The position numbers and the translations under genes were made by a program. DNA of 64,000 nucleotides from Silanimonas sp965368785 (lineage in GTDB: Bacteria; Pseudomonadota; Gammaproteobacteria; Xanthomonadales; Xanthomonadaceae). This document shows positions 53,831-62,685 of the stretch, piece after piece. The notes beneath the pieces were generated by a model. That model was not told the origin of the DNA. It made no database searches and worked only from the letters and a program-made list of their open reading frames with translations. The stretch spans positions 51,487 to 115,486 of the forward strand of contig CBDUOG010000001.1 in NCBI GenBank assembly GCA_965368785.1, in the 5' to 3' direction. Position 1 is the stretch's first letter. Each line of letters opens with the position of its first letter.

Positions 53831-56158
53831 ATGAGTTCTGGTGATAATTCAATTACGGGCACCGATCGCAAGATCATATTTGGCGTCGCCGGTGTAGCCC
53901 TGCTGATTGGTGTCTGGCTGATTTATGTCGGGATCGGCATATTTTCTGACAACCAGTTGGCCGGTTCACTAAACGTTGCCAAGGCCCAAACTGCTGAACG
54001 TGTGTCTGCGGCAGTCATTGGCTCTGTGAATAAACTTAATGATCAGGCCGACAACGAAGAAATTATCAGCTTGTGGCAGCAGAATCGCGAAGTAGAGGCC
54101 GAGGCGCTGCTTCGTAGTCAATGGCCGACAGCGCTGGAAGCGCATATTTACTCGACCGATCTGGAGCAGGCTTTTGAAGAGCCGGCAAAATTTGGTTACG
54201 GAAAGTTGTCGGTTCTGCAGTCGGCGTTGAACATTAATAAGTCGAATGCAGCATTTGCTTTAATTAACGGCAAGACAACTCTGGTCGTTGCCAGTCCGCT
54301 CAGCCGGGACGGGTGGGTTCACGGCCTGTTATTCGTCGCCTTGCCGGTCACCGAGTTTCAAAACACCATCGCCAATAACACACCAAGCGGTGCCTATCTG
54401 GCGATCCGGCAAAGTTCCACGAGTTTGTTTGAGGGCGGAGATACTTCGTTAGCCAAGCTTTCTGAATACGGCTACATCGCAATCGAAGGAACCAAAATCA
54501 GGGTCGTTGGTACATCCCCCATGGCGACACCGGGTTTGTTTGACCTCGGCGGAATGGGCGAGTTAGTTCTCGGCGGCCTGTCGGCACTTCTGGCGATCGG
54601 ATTTGTGGTAGCTCCGCGTAAATTTGCCAAAGTGGCGGAAAAGATGGCGAAGAAGTCGGACGCGGACTCGGAAGGTTCCGACGATGCGCCGACGCTTGCC
54701 GAGCTTAAAGAAGGTGGTCTGGCAGCACCGGAAGAAGAGGTTAAAAAGCCGATTCTGGTTAAGAAAATCGAGACCGATCTGCCACTTGATCGCGTCATCT
54801 TCAGGGCCTACGACATCCGCGGCGTCGTCGGAAAGACCCTCGACGAGTCGATCGCCAAGCTGCTCGGCCAAGCGATCGGCAGCATCATGCGCGACAAAGG
54901 GATGCGCTCAATTGTGGTTGGTCGTGACGGGCGATTGTCCTCGCCGGCGATGGCAACCGCCTTAATTTCAGGCCTGCGCGCAGCCGGTCGGGATGTTTAT
55001 GACATCGGTATGGCGCCTACGCCATTGGTCTACTTTGGTGCGTTTCAGTTGCGCTCCGGATGCTGTGTCTCAGTAACCGGCAGTCACAATCCACCTGATT
55101 ACAACGGCTTCAAAATTGTTATCGATGGAGAAACTCTATCGGGCGACTCAATCACACAAATTTATGACCGTATTGCCGGCGGGTCATTACATTTTTCTGA
55201 CACACCCGGCAATGTTGATAAACGCGATATCAGCCAGGAATACATGGATCGCATTTCCAGCGATATTCAGTTGGAGCGTCGCCTGCGCGTTGTGATTGAT
55301 GCTGGCAGTGGCGTAGCCGGAGCGATTGCGCCGCAACTGCTCGAATCGATCGGCGCAGAAGTCGAATGCATTTTTTGCGAAGTTGATGGCAACTTCCCGC
55401 ACCATCATCCGGATCCAGGTGACCCGGAGAACTTAAAGGACTTGATCGATGCGGTGCAGCGCGTAGACGCTGACTTGGGCATCGCATTTGACGGTGACGG
55501 TGACCGCCTCGGCGTGGTCACGAAAACCGGCGAAATCATTTATCCAGATCGCTTACTGATGCTTTTTGCTGCCGATGTGCTTGAACGCAATCCGGGGGCC
55601 TGCATTATTTACGACGTCAAATGTACGGGACATCTGGCCGGTCATATTTTGCGCCATGGTGGTAGTCCGCTGATGTGGAAAACCGGGCACTCGCTAATTA
55701 AAGCCAAAATGAAAGAGACCGAAGCTGAGCTGGCCGGCGAAATGAGTGGTCACTTCTTTTTCCGCGAGCGCTGGTTCGGATTTGATGATGGCTTGTACGC
55801 AGCATGCCGTCTGCTGGAATTGCTGGCATCGAGTATGGACACGCCAGAGCAAGTGTTCGACGAGCTACCCAAGGGTGTATCGACACCGGAGCTCAAAGTG
55901 CAGATGGCCGAGGGCGAACCGCATGATTTTGTCGAGACGTTTGTCGCGCAGGCTAACTTTGAGGGCGCACGCGTGTCACAGATTGACGGCCTGCGCGCCG
56001 ATTGGCCCGATGGCTGGGGCCTGGTTCGTGCGTCCAATACCACACCCACGTTGGTGCTCAGGTTCGACGGAAACTCGGAAGAGGCGCTGCAAAGAATTCA
56101 GGAAGTATTTCGCGAACAGATTTTGGCGATCAGTCCCGAATTGAAACTGCCTTTCTAG
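53831..56158 (+). CDS. algC: Phosphomannomutase/phosphoglucomutase with membrane-anchored N-terminal extension
   Basis: 775 residues; the classic AlgC is about 460. The first 310 residues are extra: a membrane helix at about 14-36, a roughly 200-residue extracytoplasmic domain, a second helix at about 237-258, and a charged linker. The mutase starts near residue 318 (RVIFRAYDIRGVVG), with the phospho-Ser418 in VTGSHNPPDYNG, the magnesium loop DGDGDR at 554-559, and GEMSGHFFFRERW for sugar binding. It supplies mannose-1-P and glucose-1-P for surface polysaccharides. The extension would tie sugar-nucleotide precursor supply to the inner membrane. Usual downstream argB is absent; a terminator follows. 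Confidence 0.93.
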   Translation: MSSGDNSITGTDRKIIFGVAGVALLIGVWLIYVGIGIFSDNQLAGSLNVAKAQTAERVSAAVIGSVNKLNDQADNEEIISLWQQNREVEAEALLRSQWPTALEAHIYSTDLEQAFEEPAKFGYGKLSVLQSALNINKSNAAFALINGKTTLVVASPLSRDGWVHGLLFVALPVTEFQNTIANNTPSGAYLAIRQSSTSLFEGGDTSLAKLSEYGYIAIEGTKIRVVGTSPMATPGLFDLGGMGELVLGGLSALLAIGFVVAPRKFAKVAEKMAKKSDADSEGSDDAPTLAELKEGGLAAPEEEVKKPILVKKIETDLPLDRVIFRAYDIRGVVGKTLDESIAKLLGQAIGSIMRDKGMRSIVVGRDGRLSSPAMATALISGLRAAGRDVYDIGMAPTPLVYFGAFQLRSGCCVSVTGSHNPPDYNGFKIVIDGETLSGDSITQIYDRIAGGSLHFSDTPGNVDKRDISQEYMDRISSDIQLERRLRVVIDAGSGVAGAIAPQLLESIGAEVECIFCEVDGNFPHHHPDPGDPENLKDLIDAVQRVDADLGIAFDGDGDRLGVVTKTGEIIYPDRLLMLFAADVLERNPGACIIYDVKCTGHLAGHILRHGGSPLMWKTGHSLIKAKMKETEAELAGEMSGHFFFRERWFGFDDGLYAACRLLELLASSMDTPEQVFDELPKGVSTPELKVQMAEGEPHDFVETFVAQANFEGARVSQIDGLRADWPDGWGLVRASNTTPTLVLRFDGNSEEALQRIQEVFREQILAISPELKLPF

Positions 56159-56168
56159 GCGATAGTTG

Positions 56169-56193
56169 CGGCCGGTTTCTGCCGGCCGTTTTT
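56169..56193 (+). terminator. Rho-independent terminator after algC
   Basis: CGGCCGG (56169-56175), loop TTTCTG, CCGGCCG (56182-56188), then TTTTT at 56189-56193. The T-run touches the stop codon of the opposing DUF4124 gene, so the two convergent transcripts share this boundary. Confidence 0.85.
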
Positions 56194-56854
56194 AGCGGCC
56201 CGGCTTGCGTTCGGCAAAGAGCTTCATCATTTGCTGCATTTCTTGCTCAATGGCCTCAGCTTCAATTTTGCTTGCTGCCAGCTGGCTTTCTTGCTTGATC
56301 ATTTCGACGCGTAACGCGGCGATCGACTCGGCATGTTTCTTCGCCACTGGTTTTCGTTGCAATTCTGATTCGCCGGCAACATTAAGAACGTCCATTAGAC
56401 TGTTGCGTTGCGCGCTTAAGCTCGCCTCAAGCGAAACCAGGTTGTCGGTCAGCATATTGCGGCGCTCATCGTAGGCGCGCTTTAAGTCTTCGGCATTTTG
56501 AAATGACGTAAGAATCGCTTCTTGCGCTTTAATGCGCTGCTGCTCCGAGCGAACGATCTGTGCTTCTTCAGCTGCCCGGGCCTGCTCCTCGGCCCGCTCC
56601 TCTTCGGTCAGCTGCCGGCCAACATCCTTACGGGTCAGTGCGGACAGACTGATTTCCTGCCGCGCGCGATCAATCGCCTCGGCTGGCAGAGCGTCGGAGT
56701 ACTGAATCTTGCCGTCGGCGTCGACCCAGCGATACAGTTTTTTTGCGACTTTGTCGTTTGGGCCCTTCTTGCGCGACTGGGCGTCGGCAACCGGGCTGAC
56801 TGCTACGGCAGAAACTGCCAGTGCGATCGCGATGGAAATGAGGCGTACGTTCAT
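56192..56854 (-). CDS. DUF4124 domain periplasmic protein
   Basis: 220 residues. A signal peptide over residues 1-25 (ending ADA or DAQ) is followed by DUF4124 (about 35-70, LYRWVDADGKIQYSDALP), a small fold found in envelope proteins, then a long coiled coil rich in Glu, Ala, Arg (e.g. EEERAEEQARAAEEAQIVR, KQESQLAASKIEAEAIEQEM). Function unknown. The gene lies 30 bp downstream of pyrE in the same direction. Confidence 0.82.
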   Translation of the reverse strand: MNVRLISIAIALAVSAVAVSPVADAQSRKKGPNDKVAKKLYRWVDADGKIQYSDALPAEAIDRARQEISLSALTRKDVGRQLTEEERAEEQARAAEEAQIVRSEQQRIKAQEAILTSFQNAEDLKRAYDERRNMLTDNLVSLEASLSAQRNSLMDVLNVAGESELQRKPVAKKHAESIAALRVEMIKQESQLAASKIEAEAIEQEMQQMMKLFAERKPGR

Positions 56855-56884
56855 GGCTAAATCCTCTCACAAGCCTTGCGAAGT

Positions 56885-57526
56885 TTATACCCCATAGCGT
56901 TCACGATACGCCACTAGCTCAGGTAATGCGCTGGCGCATTCGGCATTGTTCTTCGCAAACTGCAGCAAGTCGGTGAGGTTGGCGACGCTAATTACCGGCA
57001 CGCCGAGTTCCTCGGACACCGCCTGGCTTGCCGACTTTTGCCCCGGAGCAATGCACTCTTGCCGATCAAGCCCGATCACTACCCCGGCGACATCAGCGCC
57101 GTTCGCCTTAACTAAATCGACCGACTCTCGAATCGCAGTGCCTGCGGTGATCACATCATCAACCAGCAAAACCCGTCCTTGCAGCGGCGCGCCGATAAGT
57201 ACGCCGCCTTCGCCGTGCTGCTTGGCTTCTTTACGGTTAAATGCCAGCGGCACATCGCGCCCGCGAGCGGCCAGCTCGATGGCAACCGCGGTGGCTAAAG
57301 GGATGCCTTTGTAGGCTGGCCCGAAGAGCATGTCATAGGAGATACCGCTCGCCGCCAAGGCATCGGCGTAGCACTGTCCGACCGCGCGCATCGCATCGCC
57401 TGAATTGAATAGCCCGGCATTGAAAAAGTAGGGGCTTACACGACCGGACTTAAGCGTAAACTGACCGAAGCGTAAAACCTGATGGGCAATGGCCAGTCGC
57501 AGAAATTTAGATTGGTGTTCGCTCAA
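56885..57526 (-). CDS. pyrE: Orotate phosphoribosyltransferase
   Basis: Makes OMP from orotate and PRPP in pyrimidine synthesis. 213 residues, normal. The PRPP-binding motif is VLLVDDVITAGTAI, and the FGQFTLKSGRVSPYFFNAG segment and RKEAKQHGEGG loop are family-typical. Divergent from xth by 111 bp. Confidence 0.97.
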   Translation of the reverse strand: MSEHQSKFLRLAIAHQVLRFGQFTLKSGRVSPYFFNAGLFNSGDAMRAVGQCYADALAASGISYDMLFGPAYKGIPLATAVAIELAARGRDVPLAFNRKEAKQHGEGGVLIGAPLQGRVLLVDDVITAGTAIRESVDLVKANGADVAGVVIGLDRQECIAPGQKSASQAVSEELGVPVISVANLTDLLQFAKNNAECASALPELVAYRERYGV

Positions 57527-57637
57527 GGTTTCACACTCCGTTGGATCGGGCTAATGATGCCAGTAAAGTATCTGACTTGCGCGGATCTGATGTCATTGCT
57601 TGATATGATGCGGGCTTGTTCTGCTCGCCGGTAGTCG

Positions 57638-58411
57638 ATGAAAGTCACCAGTTTTAATGCTAATGGCCTAAGAGCCGCGGCCCGTAAGGGGTTTTTTGAT
57701 TGGTTCGATCAAGCCGACATTGATATTTTGTGTGTTCAAGAGACCAAGGCGCAAACCGATCAATTGAGCGATTCGATCTTTCAGCCAAGCACTCACCATG
57801 TGCGCTTTCGTGATGCCACGACGAAAAAAGGCTACTCGGGGGTCGGCATTTATTCGCGTCAAACACCGGACAAAATAATCACCGAATTGGGCTGGCCGCA
57901 GTTCGATGAGGAAGGGCGCTATATCGAGGCACGCTTCGGCCACTTAAGTGTGGTCTCTTTGTATTTGCCCTCCGGCTCTTCAAAAGAAGAGCGTCAGCAA
58001 TTTAAGTTCGAAGTGATGGATTGGTTCCGGCCGATATTAAAACAGTGGCTTAACTCGGGACGCGATTACATTGTCTGTGGTGATTGGAATATTGCGCATA
58101 CCGAGATGGATATCAAAAACGCCAAGTCCAATGAAAAAAACTCAGGCTTTCTGCCTGCAGAGCGCGCCTGGATGTCGGCGTTGATTGAAGACGACGGTTG
58201 GGTAGATAGTTATCGTCGTCTGATGCCTGACGCTCAGGATTACACCTGGTGGAGTCAGCGCGGCCGGGCCCGTGATAACAACGTCGGTTGGCGCATTGAC
58301 TACCAGTTAGTAACTCCCGGATTGGCTGCTCGTTTGCGTGATTGTCGAATCGACCCCGAACCGCGTTTTTCAGATCATGCACCCTTTACCGTGAGCTTCA
58401 AGAATGACTGA
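57638..58411 (+). CDS. xth: Exodeoxyribonuclease III
   Basis: AP endonuclease and 3'-5' exonuclease of base-excision repair. 257 residues. Motifs: SFNANGLRAA, CVQETKA with metal-binding Glu, GDWNIAHTEMD, WRIDYQLV, and FSDHAPF with catalytic His. No clear ribosome-binding site before the ATG. The stop overlaps ampG by 8 bp. Confidence 0.96.
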   Translation: MKVTSFNANGLRAAARKGFFDWFDQADIDILCVQETKAQTDQLSDSIFQPSTHHVRFRDATTKKGYSGVGIYSRQTPDKIITELGWPQFDEEGRYIEARFGHLSVVSLYLPSGSSKEERQQFKFEVMDWFRPILKQWLNSGRDYIVCGDWNIAHTEMDIKNAKSNEKNSGFLPAERAWMSALIEDDGWVDSYRRLMPDAQDYTWWSQRGRARDNNVGWRIDYQLVTPGLAARLRDCRIDPEPRFSDHAPFTVSFKND

Positions 58412-59759
58412 GTCTGCCACTGCGAACGGCTCGCCTAACTGGAGGTCAGCGCTCGCAGCTTTGCGTCAACCCAAAGTAGCGGTCATGCTTTTTCTTGGTT
58501 TTGCCACCGGCCTGCCATTCATGCTGGTGGGCAATACGCTGGGCTATTGGTTGCGCGAAGAAAGTGTTGAGTTGAGCACAATTGGATTTTTGTCCTGGGT
58601 TGGCTTTGCCTATTCAGCAAAGTTTTTATGGGCGCCCTTCGTCGACAAAATTTCTGTGCCGTTTTTCGGTAAGTGGCTGGGCGCCCGCCGTGGCTGGATC
58701 CTGGCCTCGCAAATAATCGTGGCCGTTGCCTTGTTTTCGATGGCGACAGTGCAGCCGCTCGGCAGTCTGCAGGCGTTTGGCGTGCTGGCATTGGTTGCTG
58801 CATTCGCATCGGCAACCCAAGACATTGTGATCGACGCATGGCGAATCGAGAGCGCGAAAGATGGCAAAGAGCTGGCGATGCTCTCCACCGTCTATCAGAT
58901 GGGCTATCGCGGAGCCCTGCTGGTTACTGATGCACTCATTTTGATACTCGCCGCACGTATTGGCTGGGGCTTGTCCTACGAACTCATGGCCGCATTGATG
59001 GGTGTCGGCATGATCGCTTGCCTGTTTGCTAAAGAGCCGCAAGCCACGAGACTCCCGCATGTCGGTGCCAAATTGTTGAGTGCCCGCGGCGCATTTGACG
59101 CGATCATCGGGCCGTTTATCGCGTTTTTTAAGAGCCACAAGCAGTGGGCTGTGTTAATGCTGGTATTGATCAGTTTCTACCGCCTCGCCGACTTCGTCAT
59201 GGGGCCGATGGCCAATCCCATGTACGCCGATCTGGGCTTTGATAAAGAAGTCGTCGGCGCAGTTCGCGGTAGTTTCGGCTTAGTGGCGACCATTTTCGGC
59301 ACCGCTGCGGCGGGCATGTTCGCACTTCGCTACGGTTTGATTGCCACGTTGATTGCCGGTGCGATCGTTGGCCCGGCGTCCAATCTGGCCTTCGCCTGGT
59401 TGGCGTGGTCGGGGCCGGATGCAACCGTGCTAAGCATCACGATGGTGATTGATAACTTTTCCGGTGGATTTGCCGGTATTGCGCTGATTGCCTACATGTC
59501 GAGCTTAACGAACATCGGCTATACCGCCACGCAGTACGCGCTGCTTTCGTCGTTCTACGCGCTGCTCGGTAAGTTTTTGAAAGGTTTTTCCGGGGTCAGT
59601 GTGGAGTATCTGGCTCAGGGCCGAAGCCTGACCGACGCCTATGCTCTGTTTTTTGTCGGCACAGCGCTCGTCGGTATTCCCGCTATCGTAGCCTGCATTA
59701 TTTTGCTGCGGAAAAAGCTGGAGCCAACGCCGACTGATCCGCAAGAAGCGCAGCTCTAG
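58404..59759 (+). CDS. ampG: AmpG-family muropeptide permease
   Basis: MFS permease that imports GlcNAc-anhydroMurNAc peptides for cell-wall recycling. 451 residues, a little shorter than E. coli AmpG (491). 12 predicted membrane segments; FLGFATGLPFMLVGNTLGYWL, ATQDIVIDAWRIE, and YRLADFVMGPMANPMY match AmpG. Its start lies inside xth (8-bp overlap), a coupling found in several gammaproteobacteria. AnmK and ampE in this window are in the same recycling theme. Confidence 0.9.
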   Translation: MTESATANGSPNWRSALAALRQPKVAVMLFLGFATGLPFMLVGNTLGYWLREESVELSTIGFLSWVGFAYSAKFLWAPFVDKISVPFFGKWLGARRGWILASQIIVAVALFSMATVQPLGSLQAFGVLALVAAFASATQDIVIDAWRIESAKDGKELAMLSTVYQMGYRGALLVTDALILILAARIGWGLSYELMAALMGVGMIACLFAKEPQATRLPHVGAKLLSARGAFDAIIGPFIAFFKSHKQWAVLMLVLISFYRLADFVMGPMANPMYADLGFDKEVVGAVRGSFGLVATIFGTAAAGMFALRYGLIATLIAGAIVGPASNLAFAWLAWSGPDATVLSITMVIDNFSGGFAGIALIAYMSSLTNIGYTATQYALLSSFYALLGKFLKGFSGVSVEYLAQGRSLTDAYALFFVGTALVGIPAIVACIILLRKKLEPTPTDPQEAQL

Positions 59760-59846
59760 GGCCGGGTTATTCGCTAAATATTCAGGGAAAAGGTTTTACT
59801 TGGGGCTTTTGCGTACTAAGCTTTCCGGGTAGAGATCAAGAAGACT

Positions 59847-60128
59847 ATGGCTGACATTCTAGTACGGGACATTGATGAGCGCGTTGCTGAACGCATAAAA
59901 GAGGTGGCTCGGCAAAAAGGCTGGCCGCTAAACGATGTCGTTTTGTATTTGCTCAAGCAGTCTCTGGGCTTCATTGAACCCGAGCCGCCACCGATCCCCG
60001 GTGATATTGCGCGCCTGTCCGGCGCCTGGGGCGATGAGGAAATGAAGGCCTTCGAATCGGCGATGTCTGCTTTAGACGGCCTGCCCGACGATGCGCCATC
60101 GTATATGAGTGAAAAGAAAAAAAGCTGA
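59847..60128 (+). CDS. Orphan ribbon-helix-helix protein
   Basis: 93 residues. The first 42 residues fit an Arc/FitA-type ribbon-helix-helix: a beta strand ILVRDIDE then two helices, RVAERIKEVARQKGWPLNDVV and YLLKQSLG. The acidic C-terminal tail (residues 43-93) resembles the toxin-binding part of antitoxins. No toxin gene is next to it: the next gene is convergent anmK 7 bp away. It may be a solitary regulator or a remnant of a VapBC/FitAB system. Confidence 0.7.
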   Translation: MADILVRDIDERVAERIKEVARQKGWPLNDVVLYLLKQSLGFIEPEPPPIPGDIARLSGAWGDEEMKAFESAMSALDGLPDDAPSYMSEKKKS

Positions 60129-60135
60129 TCGGCGT

Positions 60136-61239
60136 CTAAGCAGGGTAAATGGCACCCAGGATGCGCGGCCCCTTAGCGCCCGTCACTTCTGCAACGTTTC
60201 CGGGCAGCCCCTTTAGCGTCTGGCGTGCGAGCCAGGCGAACGTTACTGCCTCAACCGCATCGGGATCCAGCCCGAATGCGGCTGTTGAGCTGACCGCGCT
60301 GCCCGCAAGCAGCTCAGAGATGGCTGCGAGCAAGGTCTCGTTATGAACACCACCGCCGCAGACCAGTAGCTGGCGCAATTGCGGCATATGTTGTTTAACC
60401 GCCATGGCAACGGTCTGCGCGCTTAGTTGGCACAGAGTTGCCTGTACGTCTTCGGCACTGAGTTGCAGCCCATCGAGTTGACGAGTGAGCCATGCGAGGT
60501 TGAACTGATCGCGCCCCGAGCTCTTTGGCGGTTTTTGCGCAAACCACGGGTCGCTTAAAAGGCGCCGCAGCAGCTCAGGATTCACTTGTCCTTGCGCCGC
60601 GAAGCGGCCCTTCGCATCAAAAGGCTCGTTCCGGTGCAGTTGCACCCAAGCATCCATCAATGCGTTGGCGGGCCCTGTATCAAAACCAATGATCGGGCCA
60701 TCACTGGGCAACAGGCTTATATTCGCGATACCGCCCAGATTGAGAACCGCCCGCGCCTGGCCCGGGTCGCGCCACATCGCCGCATGAAATGCCGGCACCA
60801 GCGGTGCGCCCTGGCCGCCAGCGGCGACATCACGACGACGAAAATCGGCGACGGTGCAAATGCCGGTTCGCTCGGCGATGACGTTGGGATCGCCAACTTG
60901 AAGCGTATACGGGTAAGCGCCACTGGGCTTGTGACGCAAGGTTTGCCCATGCGAACCGATGGCGGCAATCTGATCGCAGCCAATGCCTGTTTCGCGAAGC
61001 AACATCAGGCTCGCCTCAGCAAAGGCCTGGCCTACGCGAACGTCAAGCTGGGCAAGTTCGCCCAGACTTACTTCGCACTGACTTTGCCCAAGCATCAAAA
61101 GCTGTTGGCGCAAATCCTCCGCCAGCGGCATCGTGCGAAACGCGGCTAATTCAAACGGTTCAAAGCGCACACAAGCTACGTCGATGCCATCAGCAGATGT
61201 GCCCGAGATTAGGCCGATGAAGTAGGGGTCATCCGCCAC
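60136..61239 (-). CDS. anmK: Anhydro-N-acetylmuramic acid kinase
   Basis: Converts 1,6-anhydroMurNAc to MurNAc-6-P in wall recycling. 367 residues. ATP and substrate motifs: GLISGTSADGIDVACV at the N-terminus, GSHGQTLRH, and PLVPAFHAAMW, FDTGPANALMD. It is 7 bp downstream of the M23 peptidase gene, a conserved pairing that joins wall cutting to sugar recycling. Confidence 0.96.
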   Translation of the reverse strand: MADDPYFIGLISGTSADGIDVACVRFEPFELAAFRTMPLAEDLRQQLLMLGQSQCEVSLGELAQLDVRVGQAFAEASLMLLRETGIGCDQIAAIGSHGQTLRHKPSGAYPYTLQVGDPNVIAERTGICTVADFRRRDVAAGGQGAPLVPAFHAAMWRDPGQARAVLNLGGIANISLLPSDGPIIGFDTGPANALMDAWVQLHRNEPFDAKGRFAAQGQVNPELLRRLLSDPWFAQKPPKSSGRDQFNLAWLTRQLDGLQLSAEDVQATLCQLSAQTVAMAVKQHMPQLRQLLVCGGGVHNETLLAAISELLAGSAVSSTAAFGLDPDAVEAVTFAWLARQTLKGLPGNVAEVTGAKGPRILGAIYPA

Positions 61240-61246
61240 GTCAGCT

Positions 61247-62542
61247 TTAATTCATCGCTAACTGGCGCTCGTCCAGCATCTGCAGCTGGGCGATTACCGG
61301 TGCAATGCTTTGCTGGAACCGGGCCATATCTTTACCCTTGATCGGCTCCGGCTTGGGCAGGGTGACCGTTAGCGGATTACGGTGTACGCCCTTAACGCGA
61401 AATTCGTAGTGCAAGTGCGGGCCTGTGGACATGCCCGTTGATCCGACATAGCCGATAATCTCGCCTTGGCGCACACGTTGCCCCGAACGGAATTTTCCGA
61501 AGCGCGACATATGGGCATACAAAGTGGTAATGCCTTGGCCGTGGTCAATCACGACATTGCGGCCATAACCGTTGTGCCAGCCAGCCACTGCGATCCGGCC
61601 GTTGCCGGCAGCCATAATCGGTGTGCCGCTGCCTGCGGCGTAATCCACGCCTTTGTGCATTTTCATGCGGCCCAGAACCGGATGACGCCGTGCTCCAAAC
61701 CGTGAGCTAAGGCGCGCAAATTCGATGGGCGTGCGCATAAATTCTTTGCGCGTGGGTCGGCCGTCCCGATCGAAATATTCCATGCGGCCATCGTATTCAA
61801 ATAGCACGGCGATATACGGCTTGCCCTGATTAACAAAGTTAACTGCCAGCACGTCGCCACTGCCGATGCGCTCGCCATCACGCCACAGCTCTTCATAAAT
61901 TAACTGGAAGCGATCGCCCACGCGCAAGTCCTGACCGAAGTCGATATCGAATTGCAAAGCCTTTGCCATCGCGATAATCGTCGCGGGGCTCAGGCCTGCT
62001 TTCTCGCCATCAACATACAACGAGTTTGTAATGGTGCCGCTTGCAGTCAGCACGCGACGCTGAAGAGGGCGATCAATTTCCATCCGCTTAATTTCTGCAT
62101 CGTTTAGCGCTAACTCAACGCGCTTGGATTCGTCTTCGTTGAAATAAAAGCCGGTCAGTTTGCCCAGTGTATCGCGGCGGAATCCCAATTCGGCGCCAGC
62201 ACGAATACGGCGCAGTGCGCCCTTTGCATCGGCTGCTTCAAGCACGCGATACATGTCGGTGATGGCGATACCCTGTTGTTGGAAAACACTGCTCAGCGTT
62301 TCGCCCGACTTTACTCGAACGGTTTCCCAGTTTTGTTCGATCGGGGCGACCAGTTGCTGGGCTGTCGCTTTCGGCAGTTCGATCGCCAATTCGGTGCTTG
62401 CGTGCGCACTTTCACGAACCGCTTTGGCCATGCCCGGCACGATAGAAATAATCAAAGCAATCAGCGCCACAAACAGGCTCGCAATGATCCAATGGCGACG
62501 TGACCACTGGCTCAGATTGAAATGAGAAATTTTCGTGGTCAT
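61247..62542 (-). CDS. M23 family peptidoglycan DD-endopeptidase (MepM-like)
   Basis: About 431 residues from the ATG at 62542 (the frame is open to an ATG at 62587, which cannot be ruled out). A membrane anchor or signal lies at about residues 18-40. A LysM-like/OapA segment (VRVKSGETLSSVFQQQGI) precedes an N-terminal domain; the M23 domain near residues 285-400 has HKGVDYAAGSGTPI and HLHYEFRV, the zinc site. It cleaves cross-links during wall growth. It is upstream of anmK by 7 bp and divergent from tyrS. Confidence 0.92.
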   Translation of the reverse strand: MTTKISHFNLSQWSRRHWIIASLFVALIALIISIVPGMAKAVRESAHASTELAIELPKATAQQLVAPIEQNWETVRVKSGETLSSVFQQQGIAITDMYRVLEAADAKGALRRIRAGAELGFRRDTLGKLTGFYFNEDESKRVELALNDAEIKRMEIDRPLQRRVLTASGTITNSLYVDGEKAGLSPATIIAMAKALQFDIDFGQDLRVGDRFQLIYEELWRDGERIGSGDVLAVNFVNQGKPYIAVLFEYDGRMEYFDRDGRPTRKEFMRTPIEFARLSSRFGARRHPVLGRMKMHKGVDYAAGSGTPIMAAGNGRIAVAGWHNGYGRNVVIDHGQGITTLYAHMSRFGKFRSGQRVRQGEIIGYVGSTGMSTGPHLHYEFRVKGVHRNPLTVTLPKPEPIKGKDMARFQQSIAPVIAQLQMLDERQLAMN

Positions 62543-62628
62543 CAGGGCATCCGGAATGAAGCTATAACGCGTAGTCTGCGCTACCATACTCAGCTTGAAA
62601 AGCCCCCGTCAAACGCTAGAAATGAACA

Positions 62629-62685
62629 GGGGTTCAGCCCCGGGCGGTACTGAGTGCTCAGCCCGTCGAACCAGCGGTAGGAAAC
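62629..62685 (+). promoter_or_regulatory. Structured tyrS leader
   Basis: GGGG (62629-62632), TTCAG, CCCC (62638-62641) forms one small hairpin; CTGAG (62650-62654) TG CTCAG (62657-62661), extended by GGG/CCC, forms another. AGGAAAC then lies just before the ATG at 62686 as a good ribosome-binding site. T-box elements are not expected in this group. Confidence 0.35.
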
